Source of the DNA: Lentimicrobiaceae bacterium
GTDB taxonomy: Bacteria > Bacteroidota > Bacteroidia > Bacteroidales > JALOCA01
NCBI GenBank assembly: GCA_023227965.1
Contig: JALOCA010000016.1
Span: 1-64,000, forward strand
Reading direction: 5' to 3'
DNA: 64,000 nt
The position numbers were made by a program, and so were the translations under genes. Numbering within the stretch: position 1 is the stretch's first letter; every line of letters starts with the position of its first letter. A model generated the notes under the pieces. The model was not told the origin of the DNA and did no database searches. It was given only the letters and a program-made list of their open reading frames with translations. Positions 27,269 through 35,388 of the stretch are shown here, piece after piece.

Positions 27269-27638
27269 GGGGCTGACTGGATTTGACAGCAAGGGAGTGG
27301 AATTGTAAGCATGCCGAGCGTTGTGTAAGTGGCTCGTTAAACCCAATGCTCACCGCCTATAAACGGCAACGATTATAATTACGCAATGGCTGCTTAATCA
27401 GGAAGATTAAGCACCCGTTTGCTCTCCGGGAAGCCCTGTCTGACGGCGTCCCGTCAAGAGCATCGCAAATGACAGACTGGTTATTCCAGGGCTTTGATGG
27501 AATGATGAGATTAAAAAGCTAAGGAGGAGGTTGGCTCGTTGTCTGCCGGCTGATTCCCGACAATTTTAAAGGCAAATAAGCATGTAGAAAGCACTTTTGC
27601 TACTTGTTTGGACCGGGGTTCGAGTCCCCGCAGTTCCA
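27269..27638 (+). ncRNA. ssrA: tmRNA (ssrA)
   Basis: Rescues stalled ribosomes by trans-translation. The 5' GGGGCTGACTGGATTTGACA and 3' GGACCGGGGTTCGAGTCCCC with CAGTTCCA form the tRNA-like half. The tag frame runs 27365-27397: GGC AAC GAT TAT AAT TAC GCA ATG GCT GCT TAA, so the tag is Ala plus GNDYNYAMAA. The proteolysis signal ends AMAA instead of the more common ALAA. The genomic 3' end is A-CAA, so CCA is not fully encoded. A perfect terminator follows. Confidence 0.95.
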
Positions 27639-27640
27639 CA

Positions 27641-27670
27641 AAAAAATGCCGGATTTTCCGGCATTTTTTT
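27641..27670 (+). terminator. Intrinsic terminator after ssrA (bidirectional)
   Basis: 13-bp perfect stem AAAAAATGCCGGA / TCCGGCATTTTTT with a TTT loop; T-runs on both strands, so it can also stop the convergent prolyl oligopeptidase transcript ending at 27684. Confidence 0.9.
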
Positions 27671-27683
27671 GTATACCAGATAT

Positions 27684-29849
27684 TTACTCTATATTTATTC
27701 CTAAATTATAAAACACAAACGACCAGATGTCGGTAGCTTCGTCAATAACTTTTGAAGTAGGTTTTCCGGCGCCGTGCCCTGCCTTGGTTTCTATACGTAT
27801 AAGCGTGGGATTTTTCCCGGAATTCATTTCCTGAAGTGTTGCTGCAAATTTAAATGAATGTGCAGGAACCACGCGGTCGTCGTGGTCGGCAGTAGTAATA
27901 AGAGTGGCGGGATAATCAATCCCCTTCTTTATGTTATGAAGAGGAGAATACTTCAGTAGGTAATAGAACTGTTCCTGATTGTCGCTACTTCCATAATCGC
28001 TTACCCAAGCCCATCCAATTGTAAACTTATGATAGCGAAGCATATCCATTACCCCCACTGCAGGCAACGCCACCTTAAACAAATCAGGACGCTGTGTCAT
28101 ACATGCGCCCACAAGTAATCCTCCGTTTGAACCCCCGTTAATGGCAAGTTTTTCGGGCGAAGTATATCCTTGTTTAATAAGATATTCTGCCGCTGCAATA
28201 AAATCGTCAAAAACATTCTGTTTTTTCAATTTGGTACCGGCTTCGTGCCAATCCTCGCCATATTCACCACCACCGCGGATGTTTGGCAATGCAAATACGC
28301 CTCCATTTTCAAGAAATATCAACCTGCTTATACTAAATGAAGGTGTTTCGCTTATGTTAAAACCGCCATAACCATACAGCAAAGCAGGGTCGTTGCCATT
28401 CAGCTCCAATCCTTTTTTGTGAACAATGAACATGGGAATTTTGGTTCCGTCCATGCTGGAATAAAATTCCTGTTTTACATCGTATTTTGAAACATCAAAA
28501 TCAAGCTTTGGTTTATAAAACATTGATGTTTGCATGGTTTCAAAATCGAATGTGTAGATGGTAGTAGGAAAAGTAAAGGATGTAAATCCATAAAAAGCAA
28601 TGTTTTCTCCCTTTTTCCCATTAAAACCTGTAAGCGAACCAAGTGTTGGAAACTGTAGTTCTTTTAACTTTTTCCCTTCCAGCGTATAAATATAGGCTCT
28701 GCTTGTAGCATCCTTCATGTATTGTGCAATCATGATTTTACTTGCCAGAACAATCCCTGTAAGTACATCATTCGTTTCCGGAATAATAGTTTGCCACTGT
28801 TCAGGGGCAGAATTTTTCGGATCAATCAGCATTAATTTATATTTTGGTGCCTGGTGGTTCGTAAGTAACAATAATTTGTCGCCAACATTATCCACAATGA
28901 TATTTTCATAATCAAAGCCCTGAATTAACGGTTTGAATTCATTGTCTTTTTTTACAAGGTCTTTATAATACAAAGCCGTTCCATAAGTGGATTCTGTTTC
29001 AGAAAGAATCAGGAAACGACCATCTTCGGTTGCATTCACACCATAGTTGCGAAGAGGGAATTTCTTGTTTTGATATACCAGAATATCCGCTTTTTGCGGA
29101 GTTCCAACTGTATGATAATATACCTTTTGATTCTCGTTTTTATTGGTTAGTTCTGTCCCTTTATCAGGCTTATCATAACGGCTGTAATAGAAACCGTTTC
29201 CCCGCCATGAAATAGGAGAAAATTTCACCCAGAGTACTTCATCTTTTAATTTTTTGCCATCAGCAACCTCTAATATATATATTTCATTCCAATCACTTCC
29301 GGCACGTGCTATAGAATAGGCAAGGTATTTGGCATCGTTTGACACGGAAATATCAGATAAAGCAACCGTTCCGTCTTTCGACAGCAGATTGGGGTTGAGT
29401 AGTTCGCGTGGGGTACCATGTACACCTTCCTGCACATATAATATACTTTGATTCTGCATGCCGTCGTTCTTAGAAAAGAACACATATTTCCCTTCTTTAA
29501 ACGGAACAGTGTATTTAGGATAGTTCCAAAGTTGTGTCAGACGTTTCCGGATTTGTTCACGATAGGGTATTTGCGATAAATATTCTTGAGTAATGGTATT
29601 TTCGACTTTTACCCATTCGGCGGTTTCGGCAGAAGTATCATTTTCCAGCCAGCGATAAGGATCTGCTACTTTTGTTCCGAAATAATCATCCACCTGATTA
29701 CTTTTTTGCGTTTTAGGATAATTTAAATTTCCATTTTGTGCCGAATTTCCCTCGGCAGCAGCAGATGCATTTTCTAATTCTCCAACTTGCGAATACCCTG
29801 TATTCATAATAATTAATGCAAAAATTAATAAATAATATTTTTTTTTCAT
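27684..29849 (-). CDS. Prolyl oligopeptidase (S9A), secreted
   Basis: Serine peptidase cutting after proline in short peptides. 721 aa with signal peptide MKKKYYLLIFALIIMNTGYSQ and a ~25-residue low-complexity linker. N-terminal seven-bladed propeller, then the alpha/beta hydrolase domain: nucleophile Ser574 in GGSNGGLL, Asp in ADHDDRVVPAHS, His in KAGHGAGKP. The YGGFNISETPSFS and NIRGGGEYGEDWH blocks are diagnostic of the family. Predicted periplasmic. Monocistronic. Confidence 0.94.
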   Translation of the reverse strand: MKKKYYLLIFALIIMNTGYSQVGELENASAAAEGNSAQNGNLNYPKTQKSNQVDDYFGTKVADPYRWLENDTSAETAEWVKVENTITQEYLSQIPYREQIRKRLTQLWNYPKYTVPFKEGKYVFFSKNDGMQNQSILYVQEGVHGTPRELLNPNLLSKDGTVALSDISVSNDAKYLAYSIARAGSDWNEIYILEVADGKKLKDEVLWVKFSPISWRGNGFYYSRYDKPDKGTELTNKNENQKVYYHTVGTPQKADILVYQNKKFPLRNYGVNATEDGRFLILSETESTYGTALYYKDLVKKDNEFKPLIQGFDYENIIVDNVGDKLLLLTNHQAPKYKLMLIDPKNSAPEQWQTIIPETNDVLTGIVLASKIMIAQYMKDATSRAYIYTLEGKKLKELQFPTLGSLTGFNGKKGENIAFYGFTSFTFPTTIYTFDFETMQTSMFYKPKLDFDVSKYDVKQEFYSSMDGTKIPMFIVHKKGLELNGNDPALLYGYGGFNISETPSFSISRLIFLENGGVFALPNIRGGGEYGEDWHEAGTKLKKQNVFDDFIAAAEYLIKQGYTSPEKLAINGGSNGGLLVGACMTQRPDLFKVALPAVGVMDMLRYHKFTIGWAWVSDYGSSDNQEQFYYLLKYSPLHNIKKGIDYPATLITTADHDDRVVPAHSFKFAATLQEMNSGKNPTLIRIETKAGHGAGKPTSKVIDEATDIWSFVFYNLGINIE

Positions 29850-29923
29850 TGCGTTATATATTTTATAATAGTAACTGTTTTCAGTTGTAAATTTACACCA
29901 ATTTTTTACAACCCGATATCTTT

Positions 29924-30823
29924 ATGAAAAAATTAATTAAATCTGTTACAAGATACACACAAACACTACTAACGGAAAACAGTGTTTCCGAATCACTTGA
30001 GCCCGTTATCAGAAAAAATATTCACACAGCTTATTATCCGTCAGGAAACGTTCGGCTTCAGATAATTTTTAATGAAAGGGAAGAGGAAGAATCACGCTTT
30101 GAATATATTTACGATCTCAATAATTTACTTATCGAAGAAATTACTCACGATGAAACAGGTTCTGTTATTGAAAAAAAATGTTTCGAAAGGGACGGGAACG
30201 GTAAAATTTGTTTTGAAAAAAAGTTTTACCAGGAAGGAGAACCCGATATTATAACTTACTGCTACGACGAAACCGGAAGTTTAATATCACGGGAAACCCG
30301 TGACGAAGAAGATGATTTGCTTGAAAAAGAAGTTTTTGAATATGAAAACGGGAAATTGGTTCTGGAAAAAAAATACAACGAAAAAGAAAAACCTATACTT
30401 GAAAAAACAATAACTAGTAATGAAAATGAAAGGATTGTCGAACTGAATTTTAAGTCTCCTGAAGAAAATTACCGGCTTATAACATCTTACAACGAAAAAG
30501 GAAACCAGGAAAAAATCTGCAAATATGACAACACTGGGCGATTAGTTGAAAGAACGTTATATTTTGAGGACGATAACGGAAGAGTAATCGAAATGGAAGA
30601 GGAAACGGCTTATCTGAAAAATACAACACGGTTTTCCTATGATGGCTTTGGAAACGTTATTATGGAAGAAGAAATAAATAAAAACGGTTTGCTAACACAA
30701 CGTGTGGAAAGAGAATATGATGAAATGGGAAATATTGTAACATCTCATGTTTTTATTGACGGACATGGGGTTTCTGCAAACCGGCAATACACTTACCGTT
30801 TTGTTTACGAGTTTTACGATTAA
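29924..30823 (+). CDS. Cytoplasmic YD/RHS-like repeat protein
   Basis: 299 aa, no signal peptide, no membrane segment, strongly acidic. From about residue 50 the protein consists of short repeats of form Y-[DEN]-x-x-G-x-[LIV] followed by charged strands: YDLNNLLIEE, YDETGSLISR, YENGKLVLEK, YNEKGNQEKI, YDNTGRLVER, YDGFGNVIME, YDEMGNIVTS. This matches the YD repeat of RHS/teneurin shells and the related MORN-like toxin-antitoxin YwqK repeats. It lacks any RHS core or toxin domain. Function unknown; a beta-solenoid or barrel scaffold is likely. Intergenic to the left is shared with the divergent prolyl oligopeptidase. Confidence 0.7.
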   Translation: MKKLIKSVTRYTQTLLTENSVSESLEPVIRKNIHTAYYPSGNVRLQIIFNEREEEESRFEYIYDLNNLLIEEITHDETGSVIEKKCFERDGNGKICFEKKFYQEGEPDIITYCYDETGSLISRETRDEEDDLLEKEVFEYENGKLVLEKKYNEKEKPILEKTITSNENERIVELNFKSPEENYRLITSYNEKGNQEKICKYDNTGRLVERTLYFEDDNGRVIEMEEETAYLKNTTRFSYDGFGNVIMEEEINKNGLLTQRVEREYDEMGNIVTSHVFIDGHGVSANRQYTYRFVYEFYD

Positions 30824-30893
30824 AAAGTAAGTGCTTCTTTTCCGGAATATTTCCCTATCAGTAATACTATCGGCAATATCGTATGTCTTTCTG

Positions 30894-30905
30894 GGAAACG
30901 TTTCC
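30894..30905. other. Perfect 12-bp palindrome in convergent spacer
   Basis: GGAAACGTTTCC between the converging YD-repeat gene and the RHH gene, in a spacer that also repeats the word TTTCC-TATCAG nearby. No T-run. Could be an operator or chance; unassigned. Confidence 0.3.
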
Positions 30906-31011
30906 TATCAGCATAGACAAAGACGAAGCAAAAAGAAAGATAATATTTGTCTCATTTTCAACACTTAAAACTTTCATATTCCCCTTTTGCCCGGATGAGT
31001 TACAAAAGTAA

Positions 31012-31188
31012 TTAATTTTCTTTTTGCGGGTTTTTAGCTTCACGATACCTCCCGGCATCCTTCAATGCTTTGGCGATAATCCATTCTATCTGTCCGTTGG
31101 CACTCCGGAACTCATCGGCAGCCCATTTTTCGACGGCTTCCATCACTTCCGGGTCTATACGAAGGACAAACGGTTTCTTTTTTGCCAT
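31012..31188 (-). CDS. 58-aa Arc/ribbon-helix-helix-like protein
   Basis: 58 codons from the ATG at 31188: begins MAKKKPFVLRIDPEVMEAVE and continues KWAADEFRSANGQIEWIIAK. This is the ribbon-helix-helix layout of Arc/MetJ-type DNA-binding proteins: a short basic strand (PFVLRID), helix A (EVMEAVEKWAADEF) and helix B after the N-G turn (NGQIEWIIAKALKD). Too short to be noticed by length-filtered gene calling. It starts 1 bp after the stop of the SPFH gene (TAA-A-ATG), so it is translationally coupled. No toxin gene is nearby, so an antitoxin label is not supported. Role unknown; an autoregulator of the operon is one possibility. Confidence 0.75.
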   Translation of the reverse strand: MAKKKPFVLRIDPEVMEAVEKWAADEFRSANGQIEWIIAKALKDAGRYREAKNPQKEN

Positions 31189-31189
31189 T

Positions 31190-32059
31190 TTAATGATGTA
31201 AAGTACCAGCGTTTACTACCGGGCTGGCATCTTTGTCAGAGCAAAGAACAACCATCAGGTTACATACCATAGCAGCTTTTTTGTCGTCGTCCAGTTCGAT
31301 AATTCCCTTGCTGGAAAGTTGATCCAAAGCCATTTCCACCATGCTTACTGCACCTTCCACAATTTTTGTCCTTGCAGCCACAATAGCTGTAGCCTGTTGC
31401 CGGCGAAGCATTGCTCCGGCAATTTCAGAGGCATAAGCTAAATAGCTGATACGGGCTTCTATCACTTTTATCCCGGCTATGCTCAGTCTTTCAGATAGCT
31501 CATGTTCCAGTACATGATTTACCTCTTCGCCACCCGAACGTAAAGTAATTTCTGCCTGGGCATCGTCAAAATTATCATACGGATAATGGCCTGCCAGCTT
31601 ACGTGTAGCTGCTTCGCTCTGGATATCTACAAATTGCTCAAAGCTATTCACTTCAAAAGCCGCCTTAAAAGTATTTTCTACTTTCCACACCATCACAATG
31701 CCAATCATGATGGGATTTCCAACCTTGTCGTTAACTTTCAGAGGTTTCACGTCAAGATTGCGTGCACGGAGCGAAACCTTTTTCTTTACAAAAAAAGGAT
31801 TTACCCAAAAAAAACCGTTGTCGCGTACCGTACCTTTGTATTTTCCAAAAAGGATCAATACGCTCGATTCGTTAGGGTTTACAATCAGAAAACCGGCACT
31901 GCAGAAAGCGCCGATAACAATAATAACTGTTGCTGCCACCATTATTCCCGTATGTTGGTTTAAGGTGATGAAAGCAACAAACGGCAGACCAAACGACAGA
32001 ATAATAGCTATTAATCCGGTATAGCCTGATAAAGGATAATACAATTTTTCGTTTTCCAT
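31190..32059 (-). CDS. SPFH/band 7 (stomatin-prohibitin) membrane protein
   Basis: 289 aa. Two hydrophobic segments at residues ~10-32 and ~40-60 anchor the protein; then a band-7 domain starting GFLIVNPNESSVLILFGKYKGTVRDNGFFW with central DVKPLKVNDKVGNPIMIGIVMVWKV, and a helical region IVAARTKIVEGAVSMVEMAL. SPFH proteins form large ring- or cage-like membrane scaffolds that often control proteases such as FtsH or membrane microdomains. No NfeD-type partner protease is adjacent; instead the next gene encodes a tiny RHH-like protein. A GxG-rich C-terminus ends PVVNAGTLHH. Confidence 0.88.
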   Translation of the reverse strand: MENEKLYYPLSGYTGLIAIILSFGLPFVAFITLNQHTGIMVAATVIIVIGAFCSAGFLIVNPNESSVLILFGKYKGTVRDNGFFWVNPFFVKKKVSLRARNLDVKPLKVNDKVGNPIMIGIVMVWKVENTFKAAFEVNSFEQFVDIQSEAATRKLAGHYPYDNFDDAQAEITLRSGGEEVNHVLEHELSERLSIAGIKVIEARISYLAYASEIAGAMLRRQQATAIVAARTKIVEGAVSMVEMALDQLSSKGIIELDDDKKAAMVCNLMVVLCSDKDASPVVNAGTLHH

Positions 32060-32167
32060 GATATTAATTTGATATTAGTTTAATTCTGCAATGCTACTAA
32101 ATTTTTTAATTGCTACTACAAAATGCAAAAAATTTTTCTCACGATTCTTGGTATTCCATTTTAATCG

Positions 32168-32175
32168 TATATTTG
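32168..32175 (+). promoter_or_regulatory. Putative -7 element TATATTTG for ferredoxin gene
   Basis: TAnnTTTG match 27 bp before the ferredoxin ATG; CTTG ends 17 bp upstream, slightly close for a -33 element. Confidence 0.45.
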
Positions 32176-32202
32176 CAACACGAAACATAAAAACAATTTA
32201 CC

Positions 32203-32370
32203 ATGGCTTACAAAATCAGCGAAGACTGTACAGCTTGCGGCACTTGCATAGACGAATGCCCTGTGGACGCTATCAGCGAAGGTGATATCTACAAAATTGA
32301 TCCGGACGTGTGCACCGATTGTGGTTCGTGTGCCGATGTTTGCCCCATAGAAGCAATTCATCCCGAATAA
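32203..32370 (+). CDS. Small 2[4Fe-4S] ferredoxin
   Basis: 55 aa from ATG 32203 to TAA 32370. Two C-x2-C-x2-C-x3-C-P clusters: CTACGTCIDECP and CTDCGSCADVCP, which hold two [4Fe-4S] centres as in clostridial ferredoxins. Low-potential electron carrier of the cytoplasm, typically serving pyruvate/2-oxoacid:ferredoxin oxidoreductase or hydrogenase. Own promoter candidate and a strong terminator: a single-gene transcript. Too short for most length filters but unambiguous. Confidence 0.95.
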   Translation: MAYKISEDCTACGTCIDECPVDAISEGDIYKIDPDVCTDCGSCADVCPIEAIHPE

Positions 32371-32393
32371 AGCTGACAAATCTTACGATAATG

Positions 32394-32425
32394 AAAAGTC
32401 CCTGTGTTTTTCGCAGGGACTTTTT
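32394..32425 (+). terminator. Intrinsic terminator of ferredoxin gene
   Basis: Stem AAAAGTCCCTG / CAGGGACTTTTT (32394-32404, 32414-32425) with 9-nt loop and T-run. Confidence 0.88.
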
Positions 32426-32484
32426 ATTTAACAAACTTTCTTTTTGTTTTTTTGTTCTTAATCTTACAATCGTTATAATCTCAT

Positions 32485-32492
32485 TACTTTTG
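32485..32492 (+). promoter_or_regulatory. Putative -7 element TACTTTTG for sucAB
   Basis: Consensus TAnnTTTG 28 bp before the sucA ATG at 32520; -33 not obvious. Confidence 0.45.
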
Positions 32493-32519
32493 TTTTAATA
32501 TTAAACTGTCTGATTCTGC

Positions 32520-35303
32520 ATGGATAAACTGTCCTATTTGAGCAATACCGACGACAAAATTATTGAAGAACTTTATAGTCAGTATATTGCAAATCCGAAT
32601 TTTTTAGATGCCGGATGGAAGGCTTTTTTTGAAGGTTTTGAATTCCGTAAAAAAGATTTTACTCCTTCTGCTTTTCTTTCTATCCCCGACGAGTTCAAAG
32701 TAATTAACCTGATAAATGGCTACCGCGAACGCGGTCATTTGTTTACCAAAACCAACCCGGTACGTACCCGTCGCAAACATACCCCGACTTTAAACCTGGA
32801 AAACTTTGGGCTGAAGGAAGCCGACCTCAACCGTACCTTTGAAGCTGGTAACGAAATCGGAATCGGAAGAAACAGTTTACGAAACATTGTCAGCTATTTA
32901 CAGAATACTTACTGCCACTCTGTTGGAGTAGAATTTGCCTTCATCCGCAACAAGGAAATCGAGCGCTGGCTAAAAGAAAAGATGGAACCGGTAAAAAATG
33001 CTCCTTCTTTTACGGTAGAAGAAAAAATACATATCCTTGAAAAGCTGACAGAAGCCGTCTTTTTTGAAAAATTTTTGCACAAAAGATTCCAGGGGCAGAA
33101 ACGCTTTTCGCTGGAAGGCGTGGAAGCTCTCATTCCGGCGCTGGATGCGGTAGTGGAAAAGGGAGCAACGCTTGGTGTTCAGGAATTTGTCATCGGGATG
33201 CCACACCGCGGTCGGCTGAATGTCCTTGCTAACATTTTGAAAAAGAAATACAAGGATATTTTCCTTGAGTTTGAAGGAAAAGAATATGAAGATCAAACCC
33301 TGATGGGAGACGTAAAATACCATCTGGGCTATTCCAATAACCGCTTTACCCGCGACGGAAAGCCTGTCCATCTTACACTTTCGCCAAACCCATCTCATCT
33401 GGAAGCTGTTAACCCGGTAGTGGAAGGCATCGTTCGCGCCAGGCTCGACGGCGAATACAATGGAAATACCGATGCAATAGTTCCCATCCTCATTCACGGA
33501 GATGCTTCGGTTGCAGGTCAGGGTATCATTTACGAACTGCTTCAGATGTCGGAACTGGAAGGCTATCGCACTGGCGGAACCATACACTTGGTAGCCAATA
33601 ATCAGATTGGTTTCACAACCAACTACCTCGATGCCCGCTCAAGTGTTTATTGCACCGACATTGCCAAAATCATCCAATCGCCTATTTTTCATGTAAATGC
33701 CGACGATGTGGAGGAAGTGGTTTATACGGTGCAGCTTGCTATGGAGTACAGGCAACGTTTTCATAAAGACGTGTTTATTGATTTGCTCGGTTATCGTAAA
33801 TACGGTCATAACGAAGGTGATGAGCCCCGTTACACCCAGCCAGTTTTATATAAAATCATTGAAAAACACCCAAATCCGCAGGAAATTTATGCTCGCAAAC
33901 TGACGGAAGAAAACAGCCTGAATACAGCAGAAATCAAATCCATTGAAAATACCTTTAACGAAAAGCTGGAAAACTGTCTTGCCCAATCTCTTCTTTCGGA
34001 AAAAACCAAAGCCTATGCTTTTTTTGAAAAAGACTGGGAAGGAATACAAAAAGCGGAAGAAACGGATTTTGACCGTTCGCCGGATACTTCTGTTTCTTAC
34101 GAAACGCTTAAAATCTTAACCGAACACATCACTTTGCTGCCCGAAGACAAACAGTTTTACCGTAAGATAATGAAGTTGCAGGAAGAACGCCGACAGATGG
34201 TTTTCGAAAAAAATGCACTCGACTGGGCAATGGGTGAGTTGCTTGCTTACGCAACTCTGCTCAACGAAGGATTCCCGGTACGGCTTAGCGGGCAAGATTC
34301 CCGGCGAGGCACTTTCTCGCACCGGCATTCGACTCTTACCGTCGAAGATTCAGAAGAACAGTATTCCCCATTGAATCATATCGGCGAAAGTCAGGCTCCT
34401 TTTTCCGTTTACAACTCCCTGCTTTCGGAGTATGGAGTGCTTGGTTTTGAATATGGATATGCCCTGGCTACCCCTAATGCGCTTACCATCTGGGAGGCAC
34501 AGTTTGGTGATTTTTCCAATGGAGCGCAAATCATTATTGACCAATACATCAGCAGTGCCGAAGAAAAATGGAAGGTGATGAACGGATTGGTAATGCTGCT
34601 GCCTCACGGCTACGAAGGCCAGGGTCCCGAACATTCCAGCGCCCGTCTGGAACGTTTTCTTACCCTCTGTGCCGACAACAACATGCAGGTTGCCAACTGT
34701 ACCACTCCTGCTAATTTCTTCCACCTGCTTCGTCGGCAGCTTCACCGGAATTTCCGTAAACCGCTGGCAGTGTTTACACCCAAAAGTCTGCTACGGCATC
34801 CGCTTTGCGTTTCCCCGCTGGAGGGTTTTACTTCGGGTAGCTTCAGCGAAGTACTCGACGATGCTTTTGCCGACCCGCTGAAAGTGAAAAAGGTTCTTCT
34901 CTGCACAGGAAAGATTTTTTACGAACTACTGGAAGAAAAGCAGAAACTGAATGCAGAAGAAGTTGCCATTGTTCGCATTGAACAGTTATACCCTTTCCCT
35001 GCTTTGCAAATTGAAGAGATTTTAAAAAAATACAGGCAAACAAGCCAGTGCCTTTGGGTACAGGAAGAACCTGCAAACATGGGCGCATGGACTTTCGTTT
35101 CGCGAAATTTTAGACTTGCGGATATTATGTTGGTTGCACGTCCCGAAAGCGGGAGTCCTGCCACCGGTTCGTCCAAACTGCATACACTGCGGCAAAGGAA
35201 AATCGTGGAAAAAGCATTCGGCGAGTGCATTTGCGATCAAAGCGAAGAGTACTGCAAAATGACCTGCGCACTTAAAGAATGGCATTATGTGAAAAGTACT
35301 TAA
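32520..35303 (+). CDS. sucA: 2-oxoglutarate dehydrogenase E1 component
   Basis: Thiamine-diphosphate decarboxylase of the TCA-cycle oxoglutarate dehydrogenase complex. 927 aa, the normal length. Family blocks: N-terminal YLSNTDDKIIEELYSQYIANP (E2-binding region), EFVIGMPHRGRLNVLANIL, LSPNPSHLEAVNPVVEG, thiamine-binding HGDASVAGQGI and LVANNQIGFTT, GYRKYGHNEGDEP, SGQDSRRGTFSHRH, LPHGYEGQGPEHSSARLERFL. sucB follows after 85 bp, so an E1-E2 operon; the E3 gene lpd is not adjacent. Points to an organism with at least partial oxidative TCA function. Confidence 0.96.
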   Translation: MDKLSYLSNTDDKIIEELYSQYIANPNFLDAGWKAFFEGFEFRKKDFTPSAFLSIPDEFKVINLINGYRERGHLFTKTNPVRTRRKHTPTLNLENFGLKEADLNRTFEAGNEIGIGRNSLRNIVSYLQNTYCHSVGVEFAFIRNKEIERWLKEKMEPVKNAPSFTVEEKIHILEKLTEAVFFEKFLHKRFQGQKRFSLEGVEALIPALDAVVEKGATLGVQEFVIGMPHRGRLNVLANILKKKYKDIFLEFEGKEYEDQTLMGDVKYHLGYSNNRFTRDGKPVHLTLSPNPSHLEAVNPVVEGIVRARLDGEYNGNTDAIVPILIHGDASVAGQGIIYELLQMSELEGYRTGGTIHLVANNQIGFTTNYLDARSSVYCTDIAKIIQSPIFHVNADDVEEVVYTVQLAMEYRQRFHKDVFIDLLGYRKYGHNEGDEPRYTQPVLYKIIEKHPNPQEIYARKLTEENSLNTAEIKSIENTFNEKLENCLAQSLLSEKTKAYAFFEKDWEGIQKAEETDFDRSPDTSVSYETLKILTEHITLLPEDKQFYRKIMKLQEERRQMVFEKNALDWAMGELLAYATLLNEGFPVRLSGQDSRRGTFSHRHSTLTVEDSEEQYSPLNHIGESQAPFSVYNSLLSEYGVLGFEYGYALATPNALTIWEAQFGDFSNGAQIIIDQYISSAEEKWKVMNGLVMLLPHGYEGQGPEHSSARLERFLTLCADNNMQVANCTTPANFFHLLRRQLHRNFRKPLAVFTPKSLLRHPLCVSPLEGFTSGSFSEVLDDAFADPLKVKKVLLCTGKIFYELLEEKQKLNAEEVAIVRIEQLYPFPALQIEEILKKYRQTSQCLWVQEEPANMGAWTFVSRNFRLADIMLVARPESGSPATGSSKLHTLRQRKIVEKAFGECICDQSEEYCKMTCALKEWHYVKST

Positions 35304-35388
35304 AGTGAGCTAAAGTTTAGAGTACATAGAGTTGAACAAATTGAAATTTTGACATTCTATGCACTGATTAATTTAAAACGAGTTTGTT

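Noticed and set aside
31012..31188. Antitoxin of a toxin-antitoxin pair
   Set aside because: The partner is an SPFH protein, not a toxin, and no RelE/HicA/PIN-like gene is within several kb.
32970..33587. 205-codon minus-strand open frame inside sucA
   Set aside because: Antisense to a strongly conserved enzyme; no start signal or family match.
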